From Streptomyces harbinensis (GTDB lineage: Bacteria > Actinomycetota > Actinomycetes > Streptomycetales > Streptomycetaceae), in contig NZ_FPAB01000005.1 of NCBI RefSeq assembly GCF_900116145.1, positions 124,001-188,000 on the forward strand: a stretch of DNA of 64,000 nt, read 5' to 3'. Numbering within the stretch: position 1 is the first letter of the stretch; each line of letters begins with the position of its first letter. The notes below the pieces were generated by a model that saw only the letters and a list, made by a program, of their open reading frames with translations, made no database searches and had not been told where the DNA came from. Below are positions 17,736-27,598 of the stretch, piece by piece. Both the position numbers and the translations under genes were made by a program.

Positions 17736-19502
17736 TCAGCTCGGGTCGAGGTCGATGACCGCGACGCGTTTGGCCGGGTCCGTTTCGCGCAGGGCTTCGC
17801 GCAGGGCGCCGGCCACGTCGGTCGGTTCGACCGGGGTCTGGGTGCCGTTGCCCCGGGTCACCAGGACGCTGTCGAACTGGGAGCCGTAGAGGGACGCCAG
17901 GATCTCCAGGTCGTAGACGTCCACCAGGGTGCCGTCCACCGCCTTCATGGAGAGGAACTGGTAAATGGAGTTCTCCGGGCTCATCGGCAGGGTGATGCCG
18001 CCGGCCTCGATGTAGACCATGTCCGACATCGCGGGCTCGGCGAACTCCGCCATCGCCCGGGCCACCTCTTCCTCGGTGATCTCCGGCTCGACCGTGGTGG
18101 TCGGCAGCGTCACCGGGGTGTTCTCGCCGCCGGCCGCGCGGGTGCGGAAGGCCGACTCCACGGCGTCCGCCGCGGCCTCGACGTTGATGCCCTCGCCCGC
18201 CTTGCCCGGCTGCGCCTGCGGTCCGGCGCTGCTGAAGGTGATGGAGCCCTCCACCGGGGCGCCCGAGCCGAGGTCGGCCGTCAGGTCCTCCAGGGCCACG
18301 GTCAGCTTCTCCCGGTCGACCGCGAAGACCGCGTCCATCGGGCGCTCGCTGCCGAGCAGGGAGCCGAAGACGGACGCCGGCGCGTAGTCGGGGCCCGCGG
18401 CGGCGCGGACGGTCGCCTCGGTGTCCACCGCCAGGCCCGCCACGCTGGGCTTCAGCTCCAGTTCCGCGTCGCCGACCTGGAGCAGCAGCGGCGCGTTGTT
18501 GGCCTCGTCCACCGCCGCGTCCAGCAGGGCGACGGCCTCCTGGGTGGTGCGCCCGCCGATGTCCTGGCCGAGCACGGTGGTGCCCTTGGGCACGTCCTCC
18601 TGGTTGAGCAGCAGCCCGGTGCCGTAGGCGGCGACGCCCAGCAGCACCACGGCGACCACCACGAGCTTGCCCAGCTTGCCCGCCTTGCCCTTGGCCTTCT
18701 TGGGGGCGGCTGGGGCCGCCGGGGCCGGCGCGGGGGCCGGCTCCTCGGGGTCCTCGTCGAAGTCGAGCGCCGGGGGCGGTACGGCCGGGCCGCCGGCCGG
18801 TTCGCCGAAGACCGGGATCGCGGCGGTGTCGCCGTGGCCCGGCGGGGGCGGCGGCGGGAACGGCCCGCCCAGGTCCAGGGTGGGGCCGCCCGGCTCGTCC
18901 GTCACGGCGGCGGGCAGGGCCAGGTCGCCGGTCGCCGGTCCCGTGGTGGGGCCGGACGGCGCGCTGGTGCTCACCGGGCGGGGCGGCAACCCGGTGCCCT
19001 CGGGCGGGGTGTCCGGGAACCACGCCGGGTTGGGGCCGGTCTCGTCCGGCTGGGGCTTGCGCGGTGCCGGGGGCGCGTCGAAGGTGGTGTCGCCCAGCGA
19101 CAGGGCGCCGGTCTCCTCCGCCTGCGGGGGCTTGCGCGGCTCGAACCACGAGCTGGTCTTCTTCTTGGCCGGCGCCGCCGACTCGCCCAGGCCGCTGGAG
19201 GTCGCCCCGGTGGCCTTCGGCCGGACCGGCAGCCCGGGCAGTCCGGGCGCCGCCGGAGCGCGGTCGGCGGTGGCCGCCGGCGTTTCGTCCCCTGCCGCGT
19301 CGTCGTCCAGCGTCTCGCGCATGACAACGGGCGGAATCGGCCGGGATCCGGGGATGTTGATCCGGATCCGGGTCGTCATCGTGGTCTCGGTCTTCTTCTC
19401 CGCCGGCTGCGCCGCACCCGGCGGGGTACCGTCGTTCCCCTCGCTGCGCTGGGGGTCCCATCCCCGGGGACTGGGGGACGGACTGTCAGTTTCACGACTC
19501 AA
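17736..19502 (-). CDS. Membrane-anchored protein with VanW-associated peptidoglycan-binding-like domain (PG_binding_4)
   Basis: 588 residues. The first ~290 are a disordered Pro/Ala/Glu-rich cytoplasmic region, then one membrane helix (KLGKLVVVAVVLLGVAAYGTGLLL). The extracellular part begins GTTVLGQDIGGRTTQEAVALLDAAV, typical of the PF12229 domain often found next to VanW domains; a related segment follows. No catalytic motif is seen. The protein probably acts in cell-envelope maintenance. First gene of the minus-strand group; separated by 131 bp from DUF6113 upstream. Confidence 0.75.
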   Translation of the reverse strand: MSRETDSPSPSPRGWDPQRSEGNDGTPPGAAQPAEKKTETTMTTRIRINIPGSRPIPPVVMRETLDDDAAGDETPAATADRAPAAPGLPGLPVRPKATGATSSGLGESAAPAKKKTSSWFEPRKPPQAEETGALSLGDTTFDAPPAPRKPQPDETGPNPAWFPDTPPEGTGLPPRPVSTSAPSGPTTGPATGDLALPAAVTDEPGGPTLDLGGPFPPPPPPGHGDTAAIPVFGEPAGGPAVPPPALDFDEDPEEPAPAPAPAAPAAPKKAKGKAGKLGKLVVVAVVLLGVAAYGTGLLLNQEDVPKGTTVLGQDIGGRTTQEAVALLDAAVDEANNAPLLLQVGDAELELKPSVAGLAVDTEATVRAAAGPDYAPASVFGSLLGSERPMDAVFAVDREKLTVALEDLTADLGSGAPVEGSITFSSAGPQAQPGKAGEGINVEAAADAVESAFRTRAAGGENTPVTLPTTTVEPEITEEEVARAMAEFAEPAMSDMVYIEAGGITLPMSPENSIYQFLSMKAVDGTLVDVYDLEILASLYGSQFDSVLVTRGNGTQTPVEPTDVAGALREALRETDPAKRVAVIDLDPS

Positions 19503-19633
19503 GGCAGGATCTCCCGGTTGGTTTCACCGGCCGGCCCGGATCACTGGCCGGGGCCGGGCGGCAGCCCCACCATACTGGGGTCGCCGCGAACGTACGGCCT
19601 CAGCACGAGATTGGCACATCCGTGCCCGGGGGT

Positions 19634-20008
19634 TCACCGGCGGGCGCCGGGCAGCCGCTCGGGCGGCACCCAGAACATCGGACGGCCGACCGGTGCGAGG
19701 GCCCAGCACACTCCGGCCAGGACCATACCGCCCAGCAGGAAGATGTAACTCGTCGCCCCCGTCGCGAAGATGAAATCGCCCTGCGGCCGGGAACCGGTGA
19801 GCGCGAGCACCGCGAGCACCCAGCCGGCCGCCGGAGCGCCCACCCCGGCGCGCGAACGGGTCAGCAGTGCGCCGCCGAGGAACAACGCCGCCGCCCCTGC
19901 GAGTGACAGCAGCAGGCCCAGCGGTGACCAGCCGGCCTGGATCAGCGATCCGGCGATCCCGCCCACGACGCCCAGCACGCCGAGCCCGACGTAGACCGCG
20001 ATTCTCAT
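19634..20008 (-). CDS. DUF6113 family small membrane protein
   Basis: 124 residues with four hydrophobic segments (for example [20 protein letters not shown] and [18 protein letters not shown]). The ATG overlaps the mshB stop by 4 bp (ATGA), so it is translationally coupled to mshB. Its role is unknown; the pairing suggests a function connected with mycothiol metabolism or simply a shared operon. Confidence 0.82.
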   Translation of the reverse strand: MRIAVYVGLGVLGVVGGIAGSLIQAGWSPLGLLLSLAGAAALFLGGALLTRSRAGVGAPAAGWVLAVLALTGSRPQGDFIFATGATSYIFLLGGMVLAGVCWALAPVGRPMFWVPPERLPGARR

Positions 20009-20865
20009 CGGCTCTCCTCCAGGTCAAGACCGGCGAAGACGTCCGTGGCCCCGTCGGGCACCGGGACGCCCGCCGCCAGTGTGTAGTACTCGGTCTCCCA
20101 CAGCGGCTGCACCAGATCGTTGGACAGGGCGAAGGACGTGCCGTCCTCCCGCACCCTGATCTGGGTGGCGTGCGCCGCCATGGCGCGCTGCTTGGCCGCC
20201 GCGTCGGCCGCCGTGCCGTGCACCGTGACCGCGACGGAGGCGTCCGGGACGACCCCGGGCAGGTCGCCGAGCGCCGCCACCGGTTCCGCGGCGCGGGCGG
20301 TGTCGGTCAGCGCGGACAGCCGCCGTCCGGCCTCGGTCGCGGGGAGGCAGTTGTACAGCACCCGGGCGATCCGGTGCCGGGGCGCGGCCAGCTCCGCGCC
20401 GCGCAGGGCGACCCGGTGCGCCTGGATGTGGTCGGGGTGGCCGTAACCGCCCTGCGGGTCGTAGGTGATCAGGACGTGCGGGCGGACGTCCTCGATGATG
20501 TCGGCCAGTTGCCGCCCGGCGAGGTCGGGGTCCGCGCCCCAGAAGGCGTTCGGCGCGCGGTTGGTGGCCAGGCCCATCATGCCGGAGTCCCGCCAGCGGC
20601 CCGCGCCGCCCAGCAGCCGGTGGTCGCGTACGCCGAGGGCCCGCATCGCGGCGGTCAGTTCCCGCTCGCGGTACGGGCCCAGGGCGTCTTCGCGGTCGGC
20701 GGCGAGATGCGCCTGCCCGGGCGGGATCACCTCGCCCTCCTCGCCGAGGGTGCAGGTGACCAGCGTCACCCGGGCGCCGGCGGCCACGGCTGCCGCCATC
20801 GTCACGCCGTTGCCGATCGACTCGTCGTCGGGGTGGGCGTGCACCAGCAGCAGACGCGGACTCAT
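20005..20865 (-). CDS. mshB: N-acetyl-1-D-myo-inositol-2-amino-2-deoxy-alpha-D-glucopyranoside deacetylase MshB
   Basis: 286 residues of the LmbE/PIG-L zinc-dependent deacetylase family. The zinc site is visible as HAHPDDE at residues 9-15 and GHPDH near 142-146. MshB removes acetate from GlcNAc-Ins, the second step of mycothiol synthesis, giving GlcN-Ins for MshC. Length and motifs match actinobacterial MshB; Mca, the conjugate amidase, is similar, but this neighbourhood (typA nearby, ferredoxin and dapC downstream) is that of mshB (Rv1170 in M. tuberculosis). The coupled downstream gene encodes DUF6113. Confidence 0.93.
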   Translation of the reverse strand: MSPRLLLVHAHPDDESIGNGVTMAAAVAAGARVTLVTCTLGEEGEVIPPGQAHLAADREDALGPYRERELTAAMRALGVRDHRLLGGAGRWRDSGMMGLATNRAPNAFWGADPDLAGRQLADIIEDVRPHVLITYDPQGGYGHPDHIQAHRVALRGAELAAPRHRIARVLYNCLPATEAGRRLSALTDTARAAEPVAALGDLPGVVPDASVAVTVHGTAADAAAKQRAMAAHATQIRVREDGTSFALSNDLVQPLWETEYYTLAAGVPVPDGATDVFAGLDLEESR

Positions 20866-20878
20866 GCCCCGAGCTTAC

Positions 20879-21073
20879 TCAGAACGAGAGATTGCTGATC
20901 ATCCCGGCCACACTGGAGGTCACGTCGTTGATGGTGGGTGCGATGTTGGAGCTGGCGAGATAGAAGCCGAACAGCACACACACCAGCGCGTGAATGCCCT
21001 TGAGTCCCGCCTTCTTGATCAGCAGGAAGACAATGATCGCGAAGAGCAGCACTGCGGAGACGGAGAGCGCCAC
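20879..21073 (-). CDS. Small conserved membrane protein of unknown function
   Basis: About 64 residues with two hydrophobic helices (LSVSAVLLFAIIVFLLIKKAGLKG and HALVCVLFGFYLASSN), then a short polar tail. The start is uncertain: a GTG at 21082 abuts the GGAGG site, so the GTG at 21073, nine bases from it, is preferred. A -10-like TATAGT lies upstream at 21169-21174 on this strand. It ends 13 bp before mshB starts, so it may be co-transcribed with mshB. The two-helix shape resembles small secreted or membrane peptides of actinobacteria; the function is not known. Confidence 0.7.
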   Translation of the reverse strand: MALSVSAVLLFAIIVFLLIKKAGLKGIHALVCVLFGFYLASSNIAPTINDVTSSVAGMISNLSF

Positions 21074-21235
21074 CGGGATCACCTCCAGGTCGTGACCGGG
21101 TCCGGGCAGGGGGAGCGGCCCCTGGGCCGGGGTTGCCCAGTGGATGTCCTACCCATCGTGCGCAACGGACTATAACGATCAACGTGGCGGCATAACTCGG
21201 TGCACAGGAGCAGAAGAGGGGCGCACGCCCCCGTC

Positions 21236-22330
21236 TCACGACGGCTCGCGCATCACGATGTCGTGCTCCCTGGCAACGGTCGAACCTTCTTCCGGGTAGT
21301 GGCAGGCGGTGAGGTGCCCCGGACCGTTGCCCTCGATCCGCACCAGCGGCGGCTCCTCGGCGGCGCAGCGCTGCGTGGCCTTCCAGCAGCGGGTGCGGAA
21401 GCGGCACCCGGAGGGCGGGGCGGCGGGGGAGGGGACGTCCCCGGCCAGCCGGATCCGCTCCCTGCGCCGGCCGCCGGTGGCGGTACCGGATGCGGCCGTC
21501 GTCCCGTCCGGTTCCTCCTCGTCCGACAGATCGACCTCCGGCACCGCCGACAGCAGGGCGTGGGTGTACGGATGGCGGGGGTGTTCGTAGATGGCCTCGC
21601 GGTCCCCGACCTCCACGATCCGGCCCAGGTACATCACCGCCACCCGCTGCGAGAAGTGCCGCACCACGGCGAGGTCGTGGGCGATGAACAGAAAGGCGAT
21701 CCCCAGTTCGCGCTGCACCCGGCGCAGCAGGTTGACGACCTGGGCCTGGATGGAGACGTCCAGCGCCGAGACCGGCTCGTCCGCGATGATCAGCTTGGGG
21801 TCCAGCGCCAGCGCCCTGGCCACCCCGATCCGCTGCCGCTGGCCGCCGGAGAACTCGTGCGGGAAGCGGTTGTAGTGCTCGGGGTTGAGGCCGACCGTCT
21901 CCAGCAGCTCCCGGACCCGCGCCTCCCGGCCGCCGGGCGGCCGGATGCCGTTGATCTCCATCGGGCCGCCGATGATGGTGCCCACCGTCTGGCGCGGGTT
22001 GAGCGAGGAGTACGGGTCCTGGAAGATCATCTGGATCTCGGAGCGCACCGGCGCCAGCTCCCGGCGCCCGGCGCGGGTGATGTCGCGCCCCCGGTAGGAG
22101 ATGGTGCCGTCGGTCGGGTCGAGCAGCCGGGCGAGCAGCCGTCCGGTGGTGGACTTGCCGCAGCCGGACTCGCCGACCAGGCCGAAACTCTCGCCCTCGT
22201 GCACCGTGAGGTCCAGGCCGTCCACCGCGCGCACCGCGCCGACCGTGCGGCGGAACGGGAAGCCGCCCTTGACGGGGAAGTGCTTGGTCAGTCCGCGGGC
22301 CGTCATCAGCGGGGCGGGGCCGTCGGTCAT
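21236..22330 (-). CDS. Oligopeptide ABC transporter ATP-binding protein, DppF/OppF type, operon 3
   Basis: 364 residues. Walker A GESGCGKS, signature FSGGQRQR and Walker [13 protein letters not shown] present, with DppF-type [15 protein letters not shown]. An Asp/Glu/Gly insert ([21 protein letters not shown]) before the C-terminal Cys region is absent in the other two copies. Start ATG at 22330 overlaps the preceding stop by 4 bp (ATGA). Last gene of the third operon; only a weak 6-bp GC hairpin near 21214-21231 follows. Confidence 0.93.
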   Translation of the reverse strand: MTDGPAPLMTARGLTKHFPVKGGFPFRRTVGAVRAVDGLDLTVHEGESFGLVGESGCGKSTTGRLLARLLDPTDGTISYRGRDITRAGRRELAPVRSEIQMIFQDPYSSLNPRQTVGTIIGGPMEINGIRPPGGREARVRELLETVGLNPEHYNRFPHEFSGGQRQRIGVARALALDPKLIIADEPVSALDVSIQAQVVNLLRRVQRELGIAFLFIAHDLAVVRHFSQRVAVMYLGRIVEVGDREAIYEHPRHPYTHALLSAVPEVDLSDEEEPDGTTAASGTATGGRRRERIRLAGDVPSPAAPPSGCRFRTRCWKATQRCAAEEPPLVRIEGNGPGHLTACHYPEEGSTVAREHDIVMREPS

Positions 22331-23355
22331 CGCGGCTGTCCTTCCAGGCGGGGGCGTACGTGGACATCGAACAGCGTCCGCCGCTGCCCGGCGTCCAGAT
22401 GGCAGGCCGCGCCCCGGCCGTCCGGCAGGGCGGGCCGCTCCTCCGTGCAGCGTTCCGGCGGGTCCACCGCGTCCCGGTGGGCGCAGCGCGGGGCGAACGG
22501 GCAGCCGGCCGGGGGGTGCAGCAGGCTGGGCGGGGAGCCGGGGATGGGCAGGAGTTCGCGCTCGGTGTCCCCGGTGAGCCGGGGCATGGAGCCCAGCAGG
22601 CCCCAGGTGTACGGGTGCTGGGGGCGGCGCAGTACCTCGCGGACGGTGCCGCGTTCCACGGCCCGGCCCGCGTACATCACCAGCACGTCGTCGCTGACCT
22701 GGGAGACCACGCCGAGGTCGTGGGTGATGAGGATGATGGCGGAGCCGAACTCCTGCTGGAGGTCGCGCAGCAGGTCCAGGATCTGGGCCTGGACGGTGAC
22801 GTCCAGCGCGGTGGTGGGCTCGTCGGCGATGAGCAGGTCCGGGTCGCACACCAGCGCCATGGCGATCATGGCGCGCTGCCGCATGCCGCCGGAGAACTGG
22901 TGCGGGTAGTCGTCCACCCGCTGCCGGGGGTTGGGGATACCGACCTTGCCCAGCATCTCGATGGCCCGCTCGCGCGCCTCGCGTTTGCCGGCGCCGCGGT
23001 GCTTGCGGTAGGGCTCGGCGATCTGCCGGCCGATCGTGTAGTAGGGGGAGAGCGCGGTGAGCGGGTCCTGGAAGATCATCGCGGCCTTGTTGCCGCGCAG
23101 CCGCTGCAACTGCCGCTCGCCGGCGCCGATCAGCTGCTGCCCGTCCAGTTCGATGCCGCCCGCGATGGTGGTGGTGCGCGGGTTGTGCAGGCCGAGCACG
23201 GCCTGGTTGGCCACCGACTTGCCGGACCCCGACTCGCCGACGATGCCGAGGGTGCGGCCCCGCTCCAGGTCGAAGGAGAGCCCGTCCACGGCCTTGACCA
23301 CGCCGTCCTCGGTGCCGAAGTGCACGCGCAGATCGCGTACCGACAGATAGCTCAC
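22327..23355 (-). CDS. Oligopeptide ABC transporter ATP-binding protein, DppD/OppD type, operon 3
   Basis: 342 residues. Walker A GESGSGKS, signature FSGGMRQR and Walker [13 protein letters not shown] are intact, as is the APRC Cys region of the C-terminus. Begins 8 bp after the permease stop and is coupled by a 4-bp overlap to the next ATPase. More distant from operons 1 and 2 than those are from each other. Confidence 0.93.
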   Translation of the reverse strand: MSYLSVRDLRVHFGTEDGVVKAVDGLSFDLERGRTLGIVGESGSGKSVANQAVLGLHNPRTTTIAGGIELDGQQLIGAGERQLQRLRGNKAAMIFQDPLTALSPYYTIGRQIAEPYRKHRGAGKREARERAIEMLGKVGIPNPRQRVDDYPHQFSGGMRQRAMIAMALVCDPDLLIADEPTTALDVTVQAQILDLLRDLQQEFGSAIILITHDLGVVSQVSDDVLVMYAGRAVERGTVREVLRRPQHPYTWGLLGSMPRLTGDTERELLPIPGSPPSLLHPPAGCPFAPRCAHRDAVDPPERCTEERPALPDGRGAACHLDAGQRRTLFDVHVRPRLEGQPR

Positions 23356-23363
23356 GGATGCTC

Positions 23364-24341
23364 CTAGGACAGCCGCACGCGCGGGTCGATGAGGGCGTAG
23401 GCGGCGTCGACGACGATGTTGAAGAGGACGATCATCAGCGCGGCGAACAGCATCACGCCCATGAGCATCGGCAGGTTGGACTTGGTGACGGATTCGACGG
23501 CGAGCCGGCCGAGTCCGGGCAGGGCGAAGGTGTACTCGGTGACCATCGCGCCGCCGAACAGCGAGCCCATGTCGATGCCGATGATGGTGACGATGGGGAT
23601 GAGGGAGCCGCGCCAGGCGTAGCGGAAGAACACGGTGGGCCGGGACATGCCCTTGGCCCGCGCGGTGCGGACGTGTTCCTCCTGGAGTTGTTCGATGAGG
23701 GTGGCGCGCGCCATGCGGGTGTAGTTGGCGGTGAAGATGGTGGAGAGCACCAGCCAGGGCAGCAGCAGGCCCTTGAACCAGCCGAGCGGGTCCTCGGTGA
23801 GGGGGACGTACTGGGGCTGGGGCAGCAGCTGGGTCTGGTAGACGAACAGCGCCAGGGCGAGCGGGCCGAGGAAGTAGATCTGCATGGAGGAGAGCACCAG
23901 CGAGGTGGAGCTCATCACCTTGTCGAGCAGGGTGCCGCGCCGCCAGGCGGCGAGCATGCCCAGGCCGAGGCCCAGGAAGAGGAAGACGACGGCGCCGCCG
24001 AGGGTGAGCGAGACGGTGGTGGGCAGCCGGTCGAGGATGGTGTCCAGGACGGGGCGGTTGTCGGCGAAGGAGAAGCCGAGGCAGGGGGCGGGGCAGGGCC
24101 CGGCGGCGAAGTCACGGCCGGCGAAGATGCCGATCATGTACTCCCAGTACTGCACGGGCACGGGCTTGTCGATGCCGAGGTTGCGTTCGACGATGGCGAG
24201 CTGGTCGGGTGTGCAGACCTTGCCGCAGGCCAGCAGGGCGGGGTTGCGGGGGATCGCGTAGAAGAGGAAGAAGGTGACGGCGCTGATGATCAGCAGGATG
24301 GCGACGGCACCCAGCGAGCGCCGGAAGAGAAAACGGAGCAT
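23364..24341 (-). CDS. Oligopeptide ABC transporter permease, DppB/OppB type, operon 3
   Basis: 325 residues; starts MLRFLFRRSLGAVAILLIIS and ends VDAAYALIDPRVRLS. Six hydrophobic segments and the coupling loop EEHVRTARAKGMSRPTVFFRYA are present. The first extracellular loop is unusual: it holds four Cys (ACGKVC and PCPAPC), which may form disulfides. It lies 99 bp downstream of the SBP gene, and a long stem-loop fills the gap. Confidence 0.93.
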   Translation of the reverse strand: MLRFLFRRSLGAVAILLIISAVTFFLFYAIPRNPALLACGKVCTPDQLAIVERNLGIDKPVPVQYWEYMIGIFAGRDFAAGPCPAPCLGFSFADNRPVLDTILDRLPTTVSLTLGGAVVFLFLGLGLGMLAAWRRGTLLDKVMSSTSLVLSSMQIYFLGPLALALFVYQTQLLPQPQYVPLTEDPLGWFKGLLLPWLVLSTIFTANYTRMARATLIEQLQEEHVRTARAKGMSRPTVFFRYAWRGSLIPIVTIIGIDMGSLFGGAMVTEYTFALPGLGRLAVESVTKSNLPMLMGVMLFAALMIVLFNIVVDAAYALIDPRVRLS

Positions 24342-24376
24342 CTGGTAGGCAGCTTTCGGTGACAGCCGGCGCCGGG

Positions 24377-24421
24377 GTCACCGGCCCGCCGGGCCCGGGT
24401 GGGGCGGGGCGGGCCGGTGAC
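24377..24421 (-). terminator. Stem-loop between SBP and permease genes of operon 3
   Basis: A perfect 14-bp stem (GTCACCGGCCCGCC / GGCGGGCCGGTGAC) with a 17-nt loop, 19 bp after the SBP stop. It occupies the same position as the element at 2986-3027 in operon 1 and should lower permease relative to SBP expression or protect the SBP mRNA 3' end. Confidence 0.7.
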
Positions 24422-24440
24422 GGCCGATCGCGTCGCGGGG

Positions 24441-26261
24441 TCAGTCCTGGATGACGTACAGCCGGTGCATGTCGACGGTGCTGAAGTCGTTGTTGAAGAC
24501 GGCTCCGCCGATCCGCGACCCGTGCAGGATGTTCTGCTTGTAGTAGAAGAGGGGGACGGCGGGCAGGTCCTCCTCCAGGATGCGCTTCTGGAGCTCGAAC
24601 CAGGCGGTGGCGGCTTCGTCCGCGTCCGACAGCAGCAGGATGCGGTCGATCTCCTCGTTGATGTAGTCCTGGTTGATGTGGCTGTAGTTGGACGCGCCGT
24701 CCTGGATGGTGCGGCCGTCGTACTGGGCCGGGATCACGGTGGCGGCGGAGAGCCAGTCGTGGCCCCAGTTGCTGCGGTAGATGTCGTAGCCGTTGTCGAC
24801 CTGGCCGATGGTGTCGTAGTACTGCTCGGTGGGGACCTCGCTGCGGTTCACCGAGAAGCCGGCCGTCTCCAGCGCGTCGGCGATGGCGACGGCGGCCTGC
24901 TGGTCCTCGGGGGCCACGTGGTGGAGGTAGTTCAGCTCGTAGCCGACCGCGTCGGCCTCCTCCAGCAGCTGCCGGGCCCGCTCGGTGTCGCCCTGCGGCA
25001 GGGCGAGCTTGCCGTACGGGTCGTAGTCGTGCTCGTAGCCGGGCAGCAGGGGGGAGATGAAGCCGCCCGCGTAGGCGCCGCCGATGGCGCCGCCGTAGGC
25101 GTTGAGCACGCCGTTGAGCGGGATGGCGTGCGCGATGGCCTCCCGGACCCGCTTGTCGGTGACGGTGTCCTGGTTGATGACCAGGGAGGCGACGAACACC
25201 TGGTAGCCGCTGACCATCCGCTCCTGGACCGCCGGGTCCTGGACGACCTCGGCGGAGCCGGCGTCGATGCCGTTGTTGAAGCTGATGGCGTACTGGTTGT
25301 CGCCGTTGTCGGCGGTGAGGCGGCCGGTGGAGTCGTCCTGGCTGTGGCCGAAGGTGATCTCGTACCGGTCCGGGTAGGCGTTGCGCGCGGCGTCGGTCCC
25401 GGGCACCCAGTGCTCGTTGCGGGTGAGGGTCATGGACCGGCCGGGGCGGAAGTCCTCGATCTGGTAGGGGCCGGAGGTCAGCGGGTCCTGGTCGTAGTTC
25501 TCCTTGGTGTCGCCCTCCCGCGAGACGGCGAAGTAGCCGGGCAGGGTGAGGGCGTAGGGCAGGTCGTTCTGCGGCTGGGCGAAGTGGAAGACGATGGTCT
25601 TCTCGTCCGGGGTCTCCAGCACGCTGTCGGGCAGGTGGTCGCCCTCGTACGGGCCGTCCGGGAGCAGTTCGCGGTAGGCGGCGCCCTCGGCGTCGGCGAG
25701 CCAGGACTGGATGAACGTCGGTCCCTGGGTGATGAATTCGGCGAACTGCCGCTCGAAGGTGTGCCGGATGTCGGCGGAGGTGATGGGGGAGCCGTCGTTG
25801 AAGTAGATGTCGTCCTTGAGGGTGTACGTCCAGGTGCGGCCCTCGTCGGAGACGGTGCCCGCGTCGGTGGCCAGGTCGCCGACCACCGAGTAACTGCCGT
25901 CGTTGTGCAGCCGGGTGGTGGTGAGGCCGCGGTGCAGCAGGCGGGCGATGGTCATCTCGTGGGCGACGTAGATCTGCGCCGGGTCGAGATGGTCGGGGGA
26001 GGTCTCCTGGAGCACGCGTATGGTGCCGCCGCTCCGGGCGCCGGGCACCTCCTCGGCCGGGCCGGTGGAGCCGGCGGCGTCGGCGAACTCGATGGTCTGG
26101 AGGGTTTCGGGCGCGGTGTCGCGGTCACCGCCTCCCGGGGTGTCCCCGCCGCCCCCGCCGCCGCTGCTGCACGCGCCGAGGAGCAGGGCGCCGGCCAGGG
26201 CGAGGGACGCGGCCCTGGTGCCCCGTCCGGACAGGGTTCTGCGTCGCGTCGTGATGGTCAT
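24441..26261 (-). CDS. Oligopeptide ABC transporter substrate-binding lipoprotein (SBP family 5), operon 3
   Basis: 606 residues, about 60 longer than the other two SBPs here. Signal peptide with LLLGAC lipobox (Cys near residue 31) followed by a Ser/Gly run. Family-5 features include WTYTLKDDIYFNDGSPITSADI and the C-terminal YRSNWGHDWLSAATVIPAQY region. Size and operon order (permease before it, permease and two ATPases after) fit what I recall of BldKB of S. coelicolor, but this was not tested by alignment. BldK imports peptide-like signals needed for aerial growth. Confidence 0.92.
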   Translation of the reverse strand: MTITTRRRTLSGRGTRAASLALAGALLLGACSSGGGGGGDTPGGGDRDTAPETLQTIEFADAAGSTGPAEEVPGARSGGTIRVLQETSPDHLDPAQIYVAHEMTIARLLHRGLTTTRLHNDGSYSVVGDLATDAGTVSDEGRTWTYTLKDDIYFNDGSPITSADIRHTFERQFAEFITQGPTFIQSWLADAEGAAYRELLPDGPYEGDHLPDSVLETPDEKTIVFHFAQPQNDLPYALTLPGYFAVSREGDTKENYDQDPLTSGPYQIEDFRPGRSMTLTRNEHWVPGTDAARNAYPDRYEITFGHSQDDSTGRLTADNGDNQYAISFNNGIDAGSAEVVQDPAVQERMVSGYQVFVASLVINQDTVTDKRVREAIAHAIPLNGVLNAYGGAIGGAYAGGFISPLLPGYEHDYDPYGKLALPQGDTERARQLLEEADAVGYELNYLHHVAPEDQQAAVAIADALETAGFSVNRSEVPTEQYYDTIGQVDNGYDIYRSNWGHDWLSAATVIPAQYDGRTIQDGASNYSHINQDYINEEIDRILLLSDADEAATAWFELQKRILEEDLPAVPLFYYKQNILHGSRIGGAVFNNDFSTVDMHRLYVIQD

Positions 26262-26285
26262 GACTTCGGTCGCACCTCACATCGG

Positions 26286-27269
26286 TCAGCGGTCGGACTT
26301 CGGGTCGAAGGCGTCCCGTACGGAGTCCCCGAGCAGGTTGAAGGCGACCACGAAGATCACCATCGCGACGCCGGGGAAGAACATGTAGGTGATGTCGCTC
26401 TTGTAGACCCGGGCGCCGGTGGCGAACATCCGGCCCCAGTCGGGGGTGGGTTCGGTCATGCCGACCCCGAGGTAGGAGAGTGCGGCGGCGGTGGTGACGA
26501 AGCTGGGCAGCATGTAGGTCGTCTGCACCAGGGTGGGTGAGACGACGTTGGGCAGCAGTTCCTTGCGGATGATGCGCCAGGGGGAGGCGCCGGAGACCTT
26601 GGCCGCCTCCACGAACTCCCGGTCGCGCAGGGAGAGGGTGGCGCCGCGCAGAATGCGGGCCAGGGTCATCCAGCCGAGAATCCACAGGACGACGACCACC
26701 GACAGCACCCGCACATAGGTGGGTGTTTCCTGTCTCGGATCGACGAACAGGCTGGTGACGATGGGCAGGAAGGCGACGAAGAACAGCTGGTTGGGAAAGG
26801 CCATCAGCAGATCGATGAGCCGGCTGATGGTGTAGTCCCACTTACCGCCGAGATAGCCGGCGGCGATGCCGAGCACGATCGCGGTGAGGGTGGCCAGGAC
26901 GGTGACGGCCAGCGCGATGAACAGCGAGGTGCGGATGCCGTACACCAGCTGGGTCAGGACGTCGCGGCCCATGAGGGGTTCGAGGCCGAACCAGAACTCC
27001 CCGTCGATTCCGCCATTGGGCTTGACCGGATAGCCGTACTCGTTGAGCAGGGTCGGGTCGATCTGTCCGTACCGGGTGTACGGATCCTTGCCGTAGAGCC
27101 AGGAGATGACCGGGGCCAGCAGCCCGATCGCGAAGAAGAACAGCACCACGCAGGCGGAGGCGACCCCGACCTTGTCGCGGCGGAACCGGCGCCACATCAG
27201 CTGTCCCGGAGAACGCCCGGTCAGCTCGGATTCGGCTGCGGCAACGGCAGCCTTCGACCGACGTGCCAT
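26286..27269 (-). CDS. Oligopeptide ABC transporter permease, DppC/OppC type, operon 3
   Basis: 327 residues from the ATG at 27269, which has GGGGGGAAG upstream; an in-frame extension to 27344 would run into the promoter. Six hydrophobic segments; the periplasmic loop has FGLEPLMGRDVLTQLVYGIR and the coupling loop DREFVEAAKVSGASPWRIIRKELL. Ends LLGDSVRDAFDPKSDR. First gene of the operon, ahead of the SBP, unlike operons 1 and 2 where the SBP leads. Confidence 0.93.
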   Translation of the reverse strand: MARRSKAAVAAAESELTGRSPGQLMWRRFRRDKVGVASACVVLFFFAIGLLAPVISWLYGKDPYTRYGQIDPTLLNEYGYPVKPNGGIDGEFWFGLEPLMGRDVLTQLVYGIRTSLFIALAVTVLATLTAIVLGIAAGYLGGKWDYTISRLIDLLMAFPNQLFFVAFLPIVTSLFVDPRQETPTYVRVLSVVVVLWILGWMTLARILRGATLSLRDREFVEAAKVSGASPWRIIRKELLPNVVSPTLVQTTYMLPSFVTTAAALSYLGVGMTEPTPDWGRMFATGARVYKSDITYMFFPGVAMVIFVVAFNLLGDSVRDAFDPKSDR

Positions 27270-27314
27270 CACATGACTTCCCCCCACCCGATGTCGATAC
27301 GCGTGTAGAGCGGG

Positions 27315-27344
27315 ACTGTGGCAAGGCGCACATGGGCTCGTCAA
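27315..27344 (-). promoter_or_regulatory. Probable housekeeping promoter of ABC operon 3
   Basis: On the minus strand TTGACG (27339-27344), 18 bp, CACAGT (27315-27320): a good vegetative-type pair, with an expected leader of about 40 nt before the ATG at 27269. The rest of the 329-bp gap (27270-27598) is relatively AT-rich around 27355-27450, with no gene recognised, and holds the terminator of the acetyltransferase gene at its far end. Confidence 0.6.
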
Positions 27345-27552
27345 GAGAAAGCAGTGGTATAAACCTATGATGATAATTCAGTGTGGCATTTCTGCGCGGA
27401 ATGACACGAGCGCACGCGCGATGATCCGTTCAACTTCCGGAAATGTGCCGACACCAGGCCCTTGCCGGGGTTAACACGGCAGCAACCTGCCGGACCCGGC
27501 ACCGATATGCGGACAGCCCAGACTGAGGCGGTACGGCCGTGCGGGTGCCGTA

Positions 27553-27593
27553 GCCCGGGGCGGCGCGGCGTTGACGACCGCACCGCCCCGGGC
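27553..27593 (-). terminator. Terminator of the acetyltransferase gene
   Basis: An 11-bp stem GCCCGGGGCGG / CCGCCCCGGGC enclosing a 19-nt loop, 5 bp beyond the stop codon of the minus-strand GNAT gene. Confidence 0.7.
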
Positions 27594-27598
27594 GCCTG

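Noticed and set aside
16249..19461. Very long minus-strand open frame (over 1000 codons)
   Set aside because: It runs antisense to the methyltransferase and out of frame through the minus-strand envelope protein gene. Its translation is the Arg/Pro/Gly-rich text typical of off-frame high-GC DNA, with no domain.
24399..26540. 713-codon plus-strand open frame opposite the third SBP gene
   Set aside because: Val/Gly/Asp-rich text produced by reading a GC-biased gene on the opposite strand; no motif and no ribosome site.
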